A DNA stretch of 64,000 nucleotides from Lithobates sylvaticus (lineage: Eukaryota; Chordata; Amphibia; Anura; Ranidae), in assembly GCA_028564925.1 (NCBI GenBank), contig CM053034.1, forward strand, positions 156,027,705-156,091,704, read 5' to 3'. The translations under genes were made by a program, and so were the position numbers. The stretch's first letter is position 1. The number at the start of each line of letters is the position of its first letter. Of the stretch, positions 22,629 through 34,613 are shown piece after piece. The notes beneath the pieces were generated by a model. That model was not told where the DNA came from, searched no databases, and saw only the letters and a list, made by a program, of their open reading frames with translations.

Positions 22629-23634
22629 TTAACCACTTCAGCCCCGGACCAATTGGCAGCCAAAAGACCAGGCCCTTTTTGCGATTCGGCACTGCGTCGC
22701 TTTAACTGACAATTGCGCGGTCGTGCGACGTGGCTCCCAAACAAAATTGGCGTCCTTTTTTTCCCACAAATAAAGCTTTCTTTTGGTGGTATTTGATCGC
22801 CCCTGCGGTTTTTATTTTTTGCGCTATAAACAAAAATAGAGCGACAATTTTGAAAACAATGCAATATGTTTTGCTTTTTGCTATAATAAATATCCCCCAA
22901 AAAATATATAAAAAACTTTTTTTTCCTCAGTTTAGGCCGATACGTATTCTTCTACATATTTTTGGCAAAAAAAAATCGCAATTAGCGATTATTGATTGCT
23001 TTGCGCAAAAGTTATAGCGTTTACAAAATAGGGGATAGTTTTATAGCATTTTTATTAATATTTTTTTTTTTACTAGTAATGGCGGCGATCAGTGATTTTT
23101 ATTGTGACTGCAACATTATGGCGGACACATCGGACATTTTTGACACATTTTTGGGACCATTGTTATTTATACAGCAATCAATGCTATTTAAATGCATTGA
23201 TTCCTGTATAAATGACAGCTGTAATGAAAGAGTTAACCACTAGGGGGAGGGGAGGGGTTATGGGCTGTGACGTGTGTGTGTTTTTTTACATTAGGGGGTG
23301 GGGCTGACGTCTGACGTCATTGATTGGCTTTCCCGATGACCGGGAACAGCCGATCAATGCAGGCAGAGTAGGAAGCGCGGGGAGAGGTTTGTTTACACAA
23401 ACCTCTCCCCGTTCTTCAGCTCTGTGACCCGATCGCGGGACACCAGCGGTGATCAGGTCCGCTGGTCCCGCGGCCGGGGTCACGGAGCTCCCGACCGGGT
23501 CGCCAGCGCGCCGCTGGCGGCACGCGCGCGACCCACGGGCAGGCATTTAAAGGGCCACGTACAGGTACGTGATTTTGCCTGCCCGTGCCATTCTGCTGAC
23601 GTATATATGCAGTGGGCGGTCGGGAAGCGGTTAA
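22629..23634 (+). mobile_element. TTAA-ended non-autonomous element, 1,006 bp
   Basis: The boundaries are TTAACCACTTCAGCCCCGG and CGGTCGGGAAGCGGTTAA. The left part is AT-rich (CACAAATAAAGCTTTCTTTT, GCGCTATAAACAAAAATAG). The right part is GC-rich and folds on itself (GGGGAGAGGTTTGTTTACAC and its complement, 23378-23411; GTACAGGTACGTG at 23560). It has no coding. It is the best-kept short member of the family in the window. Confidence 0.88.
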
Positions 23635-24169
23635 GGTGAACCTAAACTCAAAAAGGGAAGATTTTTTATGTTAAAAGGAAGATGTAGAAAAGTTAATTGC
23701 GCCTAAGTACCCTGAAAAATCAACCTTTTGTCTTAATTGTTTTTCCCTGAAAAAATAGAAGTGCACTTTCTGCCTTGTGAATGTGCTTAGGCACTCTTCT
23801 GCCTATAGTCTCGTAGCAGTTTATGTGTTATGTGAGATTCTCTGTTGCCTGTGGGTTCAAGTCTCAGGAGATTTGGAGTGAGATTTGGTGATGTCATTAT
23901 TATACTGCTTGCTGGAGAGCAATCTGCATCTGAGGACTTGCACAGCATGCATCTACCTGCTTCTGCTTCATTTATTCTTTGGATCCTTGCTTCCTCCACT
24001 TTTTACTTTTCACTGTTGCTTCTTGAATATTCACAGCCAGTTATCAGATCACTAGTTACCAGGGGGCAGTTCTGACATGTGGAAGAAAAACCATTCCCTT
24101 TACCATGATGGTTGCTCCCACAAAGGGGCAGAAAAATGAACAGTAAGTTAGTAATGAGGAAAAGATCAG
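23635..24169. other. Anonymous DNA
   Basis: No repeat ends or protein motifs were found. It includes a pyrimidine-rich patch at about 23960-24030. Confidence 0.35.
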
Positions 24170-24276
24170 TAGGATGGATGCTAGATGAGAAACAAACAAC
24201 CACCGCTCCAAGACTCTCCTTCCCAAGCGAATGCTCCTGCTCCTGTGTGGGAGCCCCAGGTGCTGGCTAATAGCAC

Positions 24277-24623
24277 AATGATTGGAAATCAAAAAAGGAA
24301 GAACTCCGGACAGCCGCACACCGAGAAAATAAAATCCAAAAAGTTTATTTAAAAGCAAAAAACACTGCAATCCATACACGGCAAAAAAGGGGGGTACAGA
24401 GCTGACGCGTTTCGCACCACAACTAGTGCTTACTCATAGCTGATGAACTCACAAATGAATATCAAATATATATGCTTACAGGATGTGCATCACATGATTG
24501 TTTGATGGAAAAAGGCTGTTACCAGCAGCTGAAAACTAGGCTTAATTGGATATCAACATGTGCTGCTAGGCTAATTCTGCAGAGTGAGAGTGACCACTTT
24601 AAAAGAAGCCTGATGTTGTTTAA
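24277..24623 (-). repeat. Left 347-bp inverted arm of the composite
   Basis: It starts AATGATTGGAAATC and ends TGTTGTTTAA, and is the near-exact complement of 29751-30097. Read on the minus strand it contains GGTGCGAAACGCGTCAGC and then TTTTAAATAAACTTTTTGG. This motif order recurs in other repeats of the window. Confidence 0.92.
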
Positions 24624-25117
24624 AGACAAACTTAGGTGTCTTTAACCACTTCAGCCCCGGACCATTTGGCAGCCAAAGGACCAGAGGTCTTTTTTCAATT
24701 TCGCACTGCACTACTTTAACTGGTAATTGCGCGGTCATGCAATTTTGTAACCAAACGAAATTTGCGTCCTTTTCTTCCCACAAATAGAGCTTTCTTTTGA
24801 TGGTATTTGATTGCCTCTGTGATTTTTATTTTTTGCGATATAAACGGAAAAAAGAGCGAAAATTTTGAAAAAAAAAGAGATTTTCTACTTTTTGTTATAA
24901 AAAAAAATCTAATAAACTCAATTTTAGTCAAACATTTGGGCCAAAATGTATTCAGCCACATGTCTTTAGTAAAAAAAATGCCAATAAGCGTATATTTATT
25001 GGTTTGCGCAAAAGTTATAGCGTCTACAAACTAGAGTACATTTTCTGGAATTTACACCGCTTTTAATTTATGACTGCCTATTTCATTTCTTGAGGTGCTA
25101 AAATGGCAGAGAAGTAC

Positions 25118-26165
25118 AAAACCCCCCCAAATGACCCCATTTTGGAAAGTAGACACCCCAAGCTATTTGCTGAGAGGCATGTTGAGCCCATTGAATATTT
25201 TTTTTTTTAGTCCCAAGTGATTGAATAAAGACAAAAATAAAAAAGATTTTTTTTTTTTTTCAAAAAGTTGTCACTAAATGATATATTGCTCACACATGCC
25301 ATAGTTATATGTGGAATTGCACCCCAAAATACATTTTGCTGCTTCTCCTGAGTATGGGGATACCACATGTGTGGGACTTTTTGGGAGCCTAGCCGCGTAC
25401 GGGGCCCCGAAACCCAAGCACCGCCTTCAGGATTTCTAAGGGTGCAAATTTTTGATTTCACTCCTCACTACCTATCACCGTTTCGAAGGCCATAAAATGC
25501 CAAAATAGCACAAAACCCCCCCAAATGACCCCATTTTGGAAAGTAGACACCCCAAGCTATTTGTTGAGAGGCATGGTGAGTATTTTACAGCTCTCATTTG
25601 TTTTTGAAAATGAAGAAAGTAAAGAAAAAAAAAATTTTTTTTTCTTTTTTCAATTTTCAAAACTTTGTGACAAAAAGCGAGATCTGCAAAATACTCACAA
25701 TACCTCTCAGCAAATAGCTTGGGGTGTCTACTTTCCAAAATGGGGTCATTTTGGGGGGTTTTATGCCATCTGGGCATTCCATGGCCTCCGAAACTGTGAT
25801 TGGCAGTGAGAAGTGAAATAAAAAAATTACACCCTTAGAAAGCCTGAAGGCGGTGATTGGTTTTTGGGGTTCCGTACGCAGCTAGGCTCCCAAAAAGTCC
25901 CACACATGTGGTATCCCCGTACTCAGGAGAAGCAACAGAATGTATTTTGGGGTGTATTTCCACATATGCCCATGACATGTTTGAGCAATATATCATTTAG
26001 TGACAACTTTTTGTAAAAAAAATATATATATTTTTTTTTTTTCATTATTCAATCTCTTGGGACAAAAAAAAAAAATATTTAATGGGCTCAACATTGCTCT
26101 CATCAAATAGCTTGGGGTGTCTACTTTCCAAAATGGGGTCATTTGGGGGGGGTTTGAACTGTCCT
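25118..26165. repeat. 1.05-kb palindrome inside the long TTAA element
   Basis: It is symmetric about ~25,640. CCCCATTTTGGAAAGTAGAC appears at ~25135 and ~25529 and its complement at ~25730 and ~26118. CACCGCCTTCAGG (25420) pairs with CCTGAAGGCGGTG (25841). CACATGTGTGGGAC (25364) pairs with GTCCCACACATGTG (25898). The left arm therefore carries two direct copies of one ~60-bp block, and the right arm two inverted copies. Confidence 0.88.
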
Positions 26166-27400
26166 GGCATTTTATGCACAACATTTAGAAGCCTATGTCA
26201 CACGTCACCCACTCTTCTAACCACTTGTAGACAAAGCCCTTTCTGACACTTTTTGTTTACATGAAAACATATTTTTTTTTTGCAAGAAAATTACGTTGAA
26301 CCCCCAAACACTATATATATTGTTAAAGCAAAGGCCCTACAGATTAAAATGGTGGGTGTTGCATTTTTTTTTTCCACACAGTATTTGCGCAGCGATTTTT
26401 CAAACGCATTTTTTGTGGAAAAAATACACTTTTTTTTATTTTAATGCACTAAAACACACTATATTGCTCAAATTTTTGATGAAATAAAAAATATGATCTT
26501 AGGCCGAGTACATGGATACCAAACACGACATGCTTTAAAATTGCGCACAAACACGCAGTGGCGACAAACTACATACATTTTTAAAAGCCTTTAAAAGCCT
26601 TTACATGATACCACATTAGATTCACGGAGGAGGTCTACTGCTAAAATTACTGCCCTCGATCTGACCTTCGCGGTGATACCTCACATGCATGGTGCAATTG
26701 CTGTTTACATATGACGCCAGACCAACGCTTGTGTACGCCTTTGCGCAAGAGAAGGGGGGGCAGGGGTGCTTTTTTTTTTTTTTTTTGGTTTTTTTTTTAT
26801 TTATTTAGCTTTTTTATTTTATTTTTAAACTGTTCCTTCCATTTTTTTTCTTTGTTATGATTTTTATTGTTATCTCAGGGAATGTAAATATCCCCTATGA
26901 TAGCAATAGGCAGTGACAGGTACTCTTTTTTTGAAAAAATTGGGGTCTATTAGACCCTAGATCTTTCCTCTGCCCTCAAAGCATCTGACCACACCAAGAT
27001 TGGTGTGATAAAATGCTTTCCCAATTTCCCAATGGCGCGGTTTATATCCGGGAGGGGGGACATTCCCTCCCACTGCTTGTAAAAGCAGTCTAGAGGCTAA
27101 TTACCCGCTAGAATTGCTTTTACATGAAAGCCGATCACTGGCTGAAAAGAATGATACCAAGATGATACCTAAACCTGCAGGCATCATTCTGGTATAACCA
27201 TTCAAAGTCCAGCAACATACTGGACATATATTGTAATCTTTTTTTTTTCATGCAGCCTCTTGGCTGAACGAAAAAAAGAGATTGATTGGTGGGTATGCCC
27301 ACCATTAGAATACCTCCCTTCATCCACCCACTTCTAATGATGGGCATACATGCACCATTTATATATGCCGATGCATGGGGGCATCCTCCCGCAAAAGTTA

Positions 27401-27444
27401 TGCCGTGTACACACGGTCGGAATTTCGACCGTATGTACGTGGCA
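27401..27444. mobile_element. Minimal 44-bp Harbinger-like MITE
   Basis: It consists almost only of the two ends: TGCCGTGTACACACGGTCGG and the complement ending GTACGTGGCA. It is flanked on each side by TTA (27398-27400 and 27445-27447). The ends match the 416-440-bp family members at 32208 and 43484. Confidence 0.85.
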
Positions 27445-28299
27445 TTAGGAGCCAATCGCTCCTCCCCCCCCCTGCTGCCCCCATGCTTCGGCATATATGC
27501 TCTTTTTTTTAACTGTGGTGGTGAAATCACCTCCTACAGCGTTGGAGTCGCGGCTTTATGTATCGTGGGAGCAAACGCTGTTGCTGTCAAGATAAATAAA
27601 TCCGCGTTGCAACTGAATGGCGCACCTGAAAACAAAAAAAATGCTCAACACTAAAACACACAGTAAACAAAATTACATACCTGAAAAGCAAGCATGATAA
27701 AACATAATAAAACATAATAAAACATAATAAAACATTGCAGAATAGAATGGAGTAAAAAAAGAGCAACAATAGAGAGAGAATAGAGTGAGAGAGAGAACAA
27801 TAAAACGACAACTATTTTATTTTTTTTTATTTTTTTGAGATTCACAGGTAAAAAAGCTCCTGACTGAAGCGACTGAATCAAAACGCTACCACAAAAAAAA
27901 TGTTAGCGATCGCAGGGATCAGGCCTGACTCTGCGAACGCTGCAGTTATGTGTGCTTAGTGTTTTGTAAGTGACAGTGATCGATCGATACTGCACTTGGG
28001 TGGGCTGGGCTGGGCTGGGCGGAGGGGGAAAACGCAGGTGCTAGCAGGTATCTGGGCTGATCCCGCTAACAATGCGTTTTTTTTTGGAACCCTAAACTGC
28101 TGGGACGCTAGTATAGATCTGATCAGATCAGATATTGATCTGTTCAGATACTGTGCCACTAAGGGAGGTGTATGCTTTGCGCGTGGGTGTTTGCGGTACT
28201 GGCACTAACCTGGGGCGACGCAGACCTTATTTGACCCTAAAACCTAATTGATATCACCCGCCGGGCGATCAGGGGGTTAAACCGTTATTGGGTAATAAA

Positions 28300-29330
28300 T
28301 GGCGGGTGCCCTGACAGTATAAAAAACAAGCTAACTAACCAGCGTCACCCGTAACAGTAATACAAAAAAAAACTGGTTACCTAGCGACACTAATGCAGCG
28401 ATCAGAAAAACGATCGCTTAGTGACACTGGCAAAAGGGGGTGAAAGGGTTAACTAGGGGCAATCAGGGGGTTAAAACCTTTATTAGGTAATATTAGGTAA
28501 TATATGGGGGTACCTGACGCTATATAAAAACCTGACGGGGAACCTAAATAACGAAATAACTAACTGGCTAACCAGCGTCACCAGTGACAGTTATACAGTG
28601 ATCACTGGTGAAAGGGTTAACTCTAGGGGCAATCAGGGGGTTAAAACCTTTATTTAGGTTGTAATATGGGGGTACCTGACCTATAAACCTATTTATGAAC
28701 CTATATAAACATGGCGGTTACCTAAAAAAAAAAAATGGTTACCTAGCGACACTAATGCAGCGATCAGAAAAACGATCGCTTAGTGACACTGGCAAAAGGG
28801 GGTGAAAGGGTTAACTAGGGGCAATCAGGGGGTTAAAACCTTTATTAGGTAATATATGGGGGTACCTGACGCTATATAAAAACCTGACAGGGAACCTAAA
28901 TAACGAAATAACTAACTGGCTAACCAGCGTCACCAGTGACAGTTATACAGTGATCACTGGTGAAAGGGTTAACTCTAGGGGCAATCAAGGGGTTAAAACC
29001 TTTATTTAGGTTGTAATATGGGGGTACCTGACCTATAAACCTATTTATGAACCTATATAAACATGGCGGTTACCTAAAAAAAAAAAATGGTTACCTAGCG
29101 ACAGCAGTGACACTAATACAGCGATCAGAAAAACGATCGCTTAGTGACACTGGCAAAAGGGGGTGAAAGGGTTACCTGGGGGGCAATCAAGGGGTTAAAC
29201 CTTTATTAGGGGGGGGTGGGGGGCTACCTTGGACCTAAAACTAACTGCACTGACAGTTATTACAGTCACACTGACACTAAATGCAGTGATCAGTAAAAAA
29301 ATGATCACTGCAATTAGTGACACTGTGACT
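28300..29330. repeat. Three tandem ~355-bp units in the long TTAA element
   Basis: The block GGTTACCTAGCGACA starts at 28375, 28737 and 29089 (spacing 362 and 352). Each is followed by GCGATCAGAAAAACGATCGC, GTGAAAGGGTTA and GGGGGTTAAA-type sequence, then TGATCACTGGTGAAAGGG in the first two units. The third unit diverges after about 130 bp. The units are similar enough to suggest fairly recent unequal exchange. Confidence 0.85.
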
Positions 29331-29750
29331 GGGGGGGGGAGGGGGTGATCTGGGGGGTGATCTGGGGGGGACAGGGGGGTGTTTTGTGTGCCTATGTGTA
29401 CTGGTGTCAGTGTACTGTTGGTGCACTAACCTTTAGATGTTCACAGCTCGGCGTTCCGGTCACATAGACCGGCGCACCGAGCGTGACATCACTTCCTCTG
29501 CCTGTGTTTTGATTGACACAGACAGAGGAAGCATCTGATTCGCCAGGAGCGATCGCGAGGGGGTGGCCAGAAACCACTGGCCGTCCCCTCATCCCGGATC
29601 GCTCCTGAAGCGATCCCGACCGTCCCCGCCGGCCGGGGGGGGTCCGATCGGACCCCCCACCCGCCGGAAGAATGGCACGTACAGGTACGTGGTTCTGCCT
29701 GTACGTGCCATTCTGCCGACGTATATATACAGGGGGCGGTCGGGAAGTGG

Positions 29751-30097
29751 TTAAACAACATCAGGCTTCTTTTAAAGTGGTCACTCTCACTCTGCAGAAT
29801 TAGCCTAGCAGCACATGTTGATATCCAATTAAGCCTAGTTTTCAGCTGCTGGTAACAGCCTTTTTCCATCAAACAATCATGTGATGCACATCCTGTAAGC
29901 ATATATATTTGATATTCATTTGTGAGTTCATCAGCTATGAGTAAGCACTAGTTGTGGTGCGAAACGCGTCAGCTCTGTACCCCCCTTTTTTGCCGTGTAT
30001 GGATTGCAGTGTTTTTTGCTTTTAAATAAACTTTTTGGATTTTATTTTCTCGGTGTGCGGCTGTCCGGAGTTCTTCCTTTTTTGATTTCCAATCATT
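29751..30097 (+). repeat. Right 347-bp inverted arm of the composite
   Basis: This is the inverted partner of 24277-24623, the same length and nearly identical. In this orientation CGAAACGCGTCAGC lies at ~29960 and TTTAAATAAACTTTTTGG at ~30021. Its inner edge shares the TTAA of the long element's right end. Confidence 0.92.
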
Positions 30098-30110
30098 AGG
30101 ATGGATGCTA

Positions 30111-31307
30111 CATGCAATTTTGGTGACTAGTCCCTTGCCGCCCACCTGTCTTATTTAGGAACATATTCCAGAGTTCAGCTGTGGTATGTGCTGTCACCTC
30201 TGGATTCCTGCAAATAAACCCTGCACTAATATTAAAACATAATTTGCTGAATGTATCCACTCAGGTATATTTCCAGTCCTCAGCTTGGTATACTGACCAG
30301 AACCTTATATACTGGTATCCAAGGGTTTCTTCCTGATGAGGGGGGCTCGCAATGTACTGTATGTGACCTCACCCACAATTTCCCAAATAGGGTATGGAGA
30401 TCTGCTAACCCCAAAAGAGTGGTGTCATGGGTGTCCCCTCTTGGGCTCTTTATCATCGTCTCTCTACTTACACAATCTATCTTGGTTGAATCCATTTGAT
30501 GATTTTTCTTGATCTGAGAATTACCAATGATCTTGGTTAGATCAGAGGTGGAACCTTCATCTCTCAAATCTAAATATCAGGATTTCTGATTTGTTCTTTC
30601 ACCAGTTGTGAACTTGGATTGGTGGATAGAAATCACTTTGGTTTTCCTAATTACTCAATAGGGTGTCCCCGATATCTGATCCTGAGGATTATCAGGCAAG
30701 CATCACCTACCCATTAAATGTCCCGAAGAAGCAATTTGCAAAACGCTTTGACAGACAAGAGTGCATGGAGACGTTTATGGACCCCACTTATTTATACACT
30801 TTGTACAGTATATGTGTCCACATGGACTTTATCTATATCCATATCTCCATGCCTATTGTATTGGGTACTTGTTGATCCTGTCAGTCAGTAGGGCGTTTTG
30901 TATGTTAAATGTTCTTTTAATTAGTATATTTTGTAATAAAGATTTATATTTCTTTAGATAAACGCCATCTCATGTTGTGCCCACAAAATTCATTTATTTT
31001 TTGATAGAGTTTTTACTCATTCAATCCTTTTTCTATATATTGGATGTTGACATAGTGGGGTCCTCCCTTTTTATACTTCTGGGTTAAAAAAAATTATTAA
31101 AATGCTATTAAAAATGTTGGGCTTTAATTTATTATTCACTGATGAAAAGTTCATCTAAATCTACAAGTCCATCTAACATATTTCTCTCCAGACAATGCTG
31201 CTGTCCTAGATTGGTGTCTCTGTTGCTCTTTTGTAAAGACAGGAGCCAGCTTAAGACAGAGAGCCTGTTACTAGCCAGCTCACCAGGTGAAAATAAAGGG
31301 AAAAAAA
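30111..31307. other. Intergenic DNA with one CGAAACG-type repeat
   Basis: 30725-30960 reads CCCGAAGAAGCAATTTGCAA, AACGCTTTGAC and then TGTAATAAAGATTTATATTT. This is the order seen in the arms above, so it is probably a degenerate copy of that repeat class. The rest is anonymous. Confidence 0.4.
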
Positions 31308-32168
31308 TAGGGCTGTTACTGTTTAAAATGTTTGAAGTCGATTAATCGATTTTTTTTTAAAATCGATTTATCTACTAATTTCGATTAATTATAACGCACA
31401 TACAGATCCAACTACTTTTAGCTGACCTCCTTGCATTGCAACTCTGCATTAGTCAGTGGTAAATGTGGTATACACTATATACAATCACCCGACACTAGTT
31501 CGTTTCCACAATCCATGACTTAACTTCACAGTTCACAAATACGTTTTAAATTCAAACTGTAGCACTGACGTAAGTCATTTTTTTTTCCCACAGTTGCGTT
31601 ACAATCCCTCCACCTCCGGTCTAACTAATCACTCTCACCTAATGGTATAGACCCCTGTGCAAACAGGTGGTAATGCAAGCGGGTATCAAAAGGGTTAACA
31701 CGGACCATAAACTTCTCTCACGTCTCCTTAGATCTCAGCAAGGACGCCAGGTCCTGGGTAGAATGAAAAGATCTAAGTGCTCACCGCTTAAGTCTAAGAT
31801 TAAATTTTTGTGTTCAAACACAAACTACTCACATAAAGATGATAAAAACACAGCATGTAATGCCGACAATCTTATTAGTTCCGTAGGGCAGCAGCGGGTG
31901 ACGTCATGCGTAGCTCCTCCCCTGCACACGTTACGTTCAATCAGAACTTCAATGTCATCGGACTCCTCCACCCTTCCCTTCGTTAGCAGACGGAGGCACT
32001 TGGGGAAGGGGAGAGGAGTCCGGTGTCTGTGACGTCACCGGATCTCCGACGGAACTCCCTGAAGACCCGGAAGCCGGCGGAGAGGTGAGTACCGATCAAA
32101 AGAATTTTGATCGATCAAAAATATTAATCGATTAATCGAGAAATGAATCTTTAATTTCCACAGCCCTA
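31308..32168. mobile_element. hAT-like element with promoter-like content, 861 bp
   Basis: The ends are TAGGGCTGTTACTG and, read inward from the right, TAGGGCTGTGGAAA. Both are followed by copies of CGATTAATCGAT. The flanks are A-runs (GAAAAAAA / AAAAAAAA), compatible with an 8-bp duplication but not diagnostic. The right third is CpG-rich, with TGACGTCA at 31899-31906 and 32030-32037 and a splice-donor-like AG|GTGAGT after 32084. No transposase is encoded. Confidence 0.72.
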
Positions 32169-32207
32169 AAAAAAAAAACATAAAACGAATGCAGCCATGA
32201 CAACTAA

Positions 32208-32623
32208 TGCGGCGTACACACGGTCGGAATTTCCGATGGAAACAGTCCGATGGGAGCTATTCATTGGATTTTCCGACCGTGTGTATGCCCAATGATCTTT
32301 TTCTGTCGGAATTTCCGACGGACTTTGAATTGAGAACCTGTTCTCAATTTTTCCGACGGAAAACGTTTCTATTGGATTTTCCGATCGTGTGTATGCAATT
32401 CCGACACGCAAAATTCCGACGCATGCTCGAAAAACAATTCGACGCATGCTCGGAGGCATTAAACTTCCCTTTTATAGTGCTGTCGAACGTGTTTTATGCC
32501 GCTGTGTTACTGACCGTCGGAATTTGGTGTGATTGTGTGTAGGCAACACAGCTTGAGCGGAATTCCGTCGGAAAAACCGTCAGAGTTTTTTCCGACGAGA
32601 ATTCCAATCGTGTGTACGCGGCA
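32208..32623. mobile_element. Harbinger-like MITE, 416 bp
   Basis: The ends are TGCGGCGTACACACGGTCGG and the complement ending GTGTGTACGCGGCA. The body is filled with TTTTCCGAC / CGGAATTTCCGA repeats and CGACGCATGCTCG twice. The flanks TAA and TCA give an imperfect 3-bp duplication. No protein is encoded, although the repeats leave frames open on both strands. Confidence 0.87.
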
Positions 32624-34378
32624 TCAGGATTGGTAAGCTATTACATTTTTGTATTTGTATTTAGATATGCTTTAAGTTCACTGCAGGACATTACCTTGTC
32701 ATATGGTCTAATAACTAATAGACTCACGCTACACCATCTTTAAAGAGTGGTAATTCATTTTTGTTTAATGGCTTTTATTATCTCTGCATTATTGGAGCCT
32801 AGCTATATTCTCTCTTCGTATTGTATTACCCAAAGGCAGCAAGGTGTTTTTTTTTCATTCTTTCCCCTCCTGGAGTTAAATAAAGCTCTATAAAATACAC
32901 ATTGCAAAAGAAATAGAGATAATATGGAGATAACTAACAAAGAAACCGGCACTGATTAAGTCTATAGAGTCTTAAGTTTTATTAATATTTTCCAGACTTT
33001 CTGGTATTCTTTCGTCAGAACAGTTTGTTGTTCCTGATTAAATATAAAAAAGATATATAACTAAAAAAGAAAAAAGTAACCAAAAGACTGTATAAAACAA
33101 AACTGCTGTTAAAAAGTAGGTAGCATAGGGTGTAAGTATACATTAGTCTACTGGGCAGTTTGCCAGAACACCCCTGGAGTCCACAAACTCTTTATACACA
33201 AAAAAAAAAAGTTCTGAAAATTGGAGCATAGGCAAAATAATTGAATCACTGAGGGCTTGGCATTGCACTGTAGGACATTGAGGGAGACCTGCCTATGCTC
33301 TGACATAATTAGGGTAATTCGACATATGCAGTCTGTGAGTGCTGGCGTATAACAAGAGAGTTGTGTACTGTCACCTTCTGGTTCAAGGTTTAATTTATAC
33401 AGGTTTTTTTTTACCACTACAGATTTCTTCCTGGCTGCATGCCTGCTACAGCATCCAGATCGGTTCTTATTATTGCTGTCCCTGCACAGTTATAGTGTAT
33501 GTAATGATGGAGCCAACACTTTCCAGGTCTGATAACACTCACTCAGTGCCTTTAAACCTGGAATCAATGAGCTAGCCAAAAGGGTCCCAGCTCGGCTATT
33601 GCTAGACTTCAGTTCTAGGAATGCTGACCCGAGGGACAAATTGACTCATTCAGCTTCTCCATCCCCAGCCTTAGCACGCCTTGTGTGGCTATTTAGATAA
33701 ATGGGTCACTCTGTGCAGACGTAGGTGGCACTGTTGAAGATTTCTGCACCGAGGCTTTAAACATCAGGGGAGGTAATTAAGTATCTGGGTAGGGGTAGTT
33801 GTGGCTTCAATTGTGATAGGGCCATAGGGAGGGTGGGCTGGCTTTTTTATAATGATGAAGTTGTCCTGAAATTATCTGAATAATTTAAAAAGTTATATTT
33901 TATATATATTTTCTTTCTAAGATTTTTAATATACAGTGCAATTATATGGAGAAAGAAAAAAATATTTCAGTGACTGCTTTTTCATTTTTTTATAGAATGA
34001 TCTGACTACACTGGCTGAGCATGTAACTTTATGCCCTTAAACATATATTATTAGGTGTTTCAAATTAAGTAGTTAAGCAACTGACTGCTCACCCTTTTAT
34101 CCACCTGCTATCATTAACCTATCCTTTCCAGGATAGACAGCTAAGGGGCCATAAATATGAGAGGTGACCTTTGTGTCTAAGTTACAAGTTACAACATTAT
34201 GACTTTCGCTCACCCTCGTACAGTGCAATCAGTGCTGAACCTCTGATGGGGGAGTATGGAGATCACAATGAGTTGCTTGCCCTCCAGCTACACCATCCAG
34301 TAAGCATCTTGTATTCTTTTCAATGAATGCAAGACACTCTGTGTATGAACGTCACAATCTCCCCTCCTTCAATCACAG
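32624..34378. other. Anonymous intergenic DNA
   Basis: On the minus strand, 33020-32925 reads CTGACGAAAGAATACCAG and then ATTAATAAAACTTAAG, so it resembles the CGAAACG...AATAAA class. The remainder has no recognisable repeat ends or exons. The frame at 33148-33417 (minus) has no domain. Confidence 0.4.
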
Positions 34379-34613
34379 ACCACCCTATCTTATTATTATA
34401 CAGGATTAATATAGCGGCAACAGTGTGCGCAGTGCTTTACAATATTAGGGCAAACAGTAGAGATTCAATACGATTCAATACAGGAGCTTACAATCTAAAA
34501 GGTAGGGTCAAGTGATACAAAAGATAATAACTGTGGGGGATGAGCTGATAAAGAAAATTAAAGAACAGTTATTAGGTGGAGGCATGATAGGCTTCTCTGA
34601 AGAGAAAAGTCTA
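34379..34613. repeat. Dispersed repeat with AGCGGCAAC...GCTTTACAATATTA
   Basis: The order TTATTATTATACAGGATTAA, TATAGCGGCAAC, GCAGTGCTTTACAATATTAG, AGCTTACAATCTAAAAGG, GGGGGATGAGCTGATAAAGA, TAGGCTTCTCTGAAGAG resembles a repeat I recall as common in frog genomes. That recollection is not checked. It runs directly into the minisatellite. Confidence 0.45.

Larger units (their letters stand above)
24642..29754 (+). mobile_element. Long TTAA-ended non-coding element, 5.1 kb
   Basis: The left end TTAACCACTTCAGCCCCGG (24642) and right end CGGTCGGGAAGTGGTTAA (to 29754) match the 1.0-kb copy at 22629. The first ~430 bp and last ~80 bp also match it. Between them lie about 4 kb absent from the short copy: a 1.05-kb palindrome, AT-rich DNA, a 44-bp MITE, a block also found at 47.5-48.0 kb, and three tandem ~355-bp units. 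No transposase or other protein is encoded. The short copies are most simply internal-deletion derivatives of something like this. Confidence 0.78.
24170..30110. mobile_element. Composite insertion block with 14-bp direct repeats
   Basis: TAGGATGGATGCTA occurs at 24170-24183 and again at 30097-30110. What follows the right copy differs from what follows the left, as expected if the 5.9 kb between them was inserted at one site. The block contains 93 unique bases, a 347-bp arm, a 5.1-kb TTAA-ended element, and the same 347-bp arm inverted. The direct repeat is long for a DNA transposon and would suit LINE-type integration, but the inverted arms do not fit a simple retrocopy. Confidence 0.7.

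Noticed and set aside
27135-27654. 131- and 122-codon frames on opposite strands
   Set aside because: They lie within the non-coding TTAA element and span a MITE; no motif.
28300-29330. CRISPR-like repeat array
   Set aside because: Only three units of ~355 bp with no unique spacers, in vertebrate DNA; an ordinary tandem duplication.
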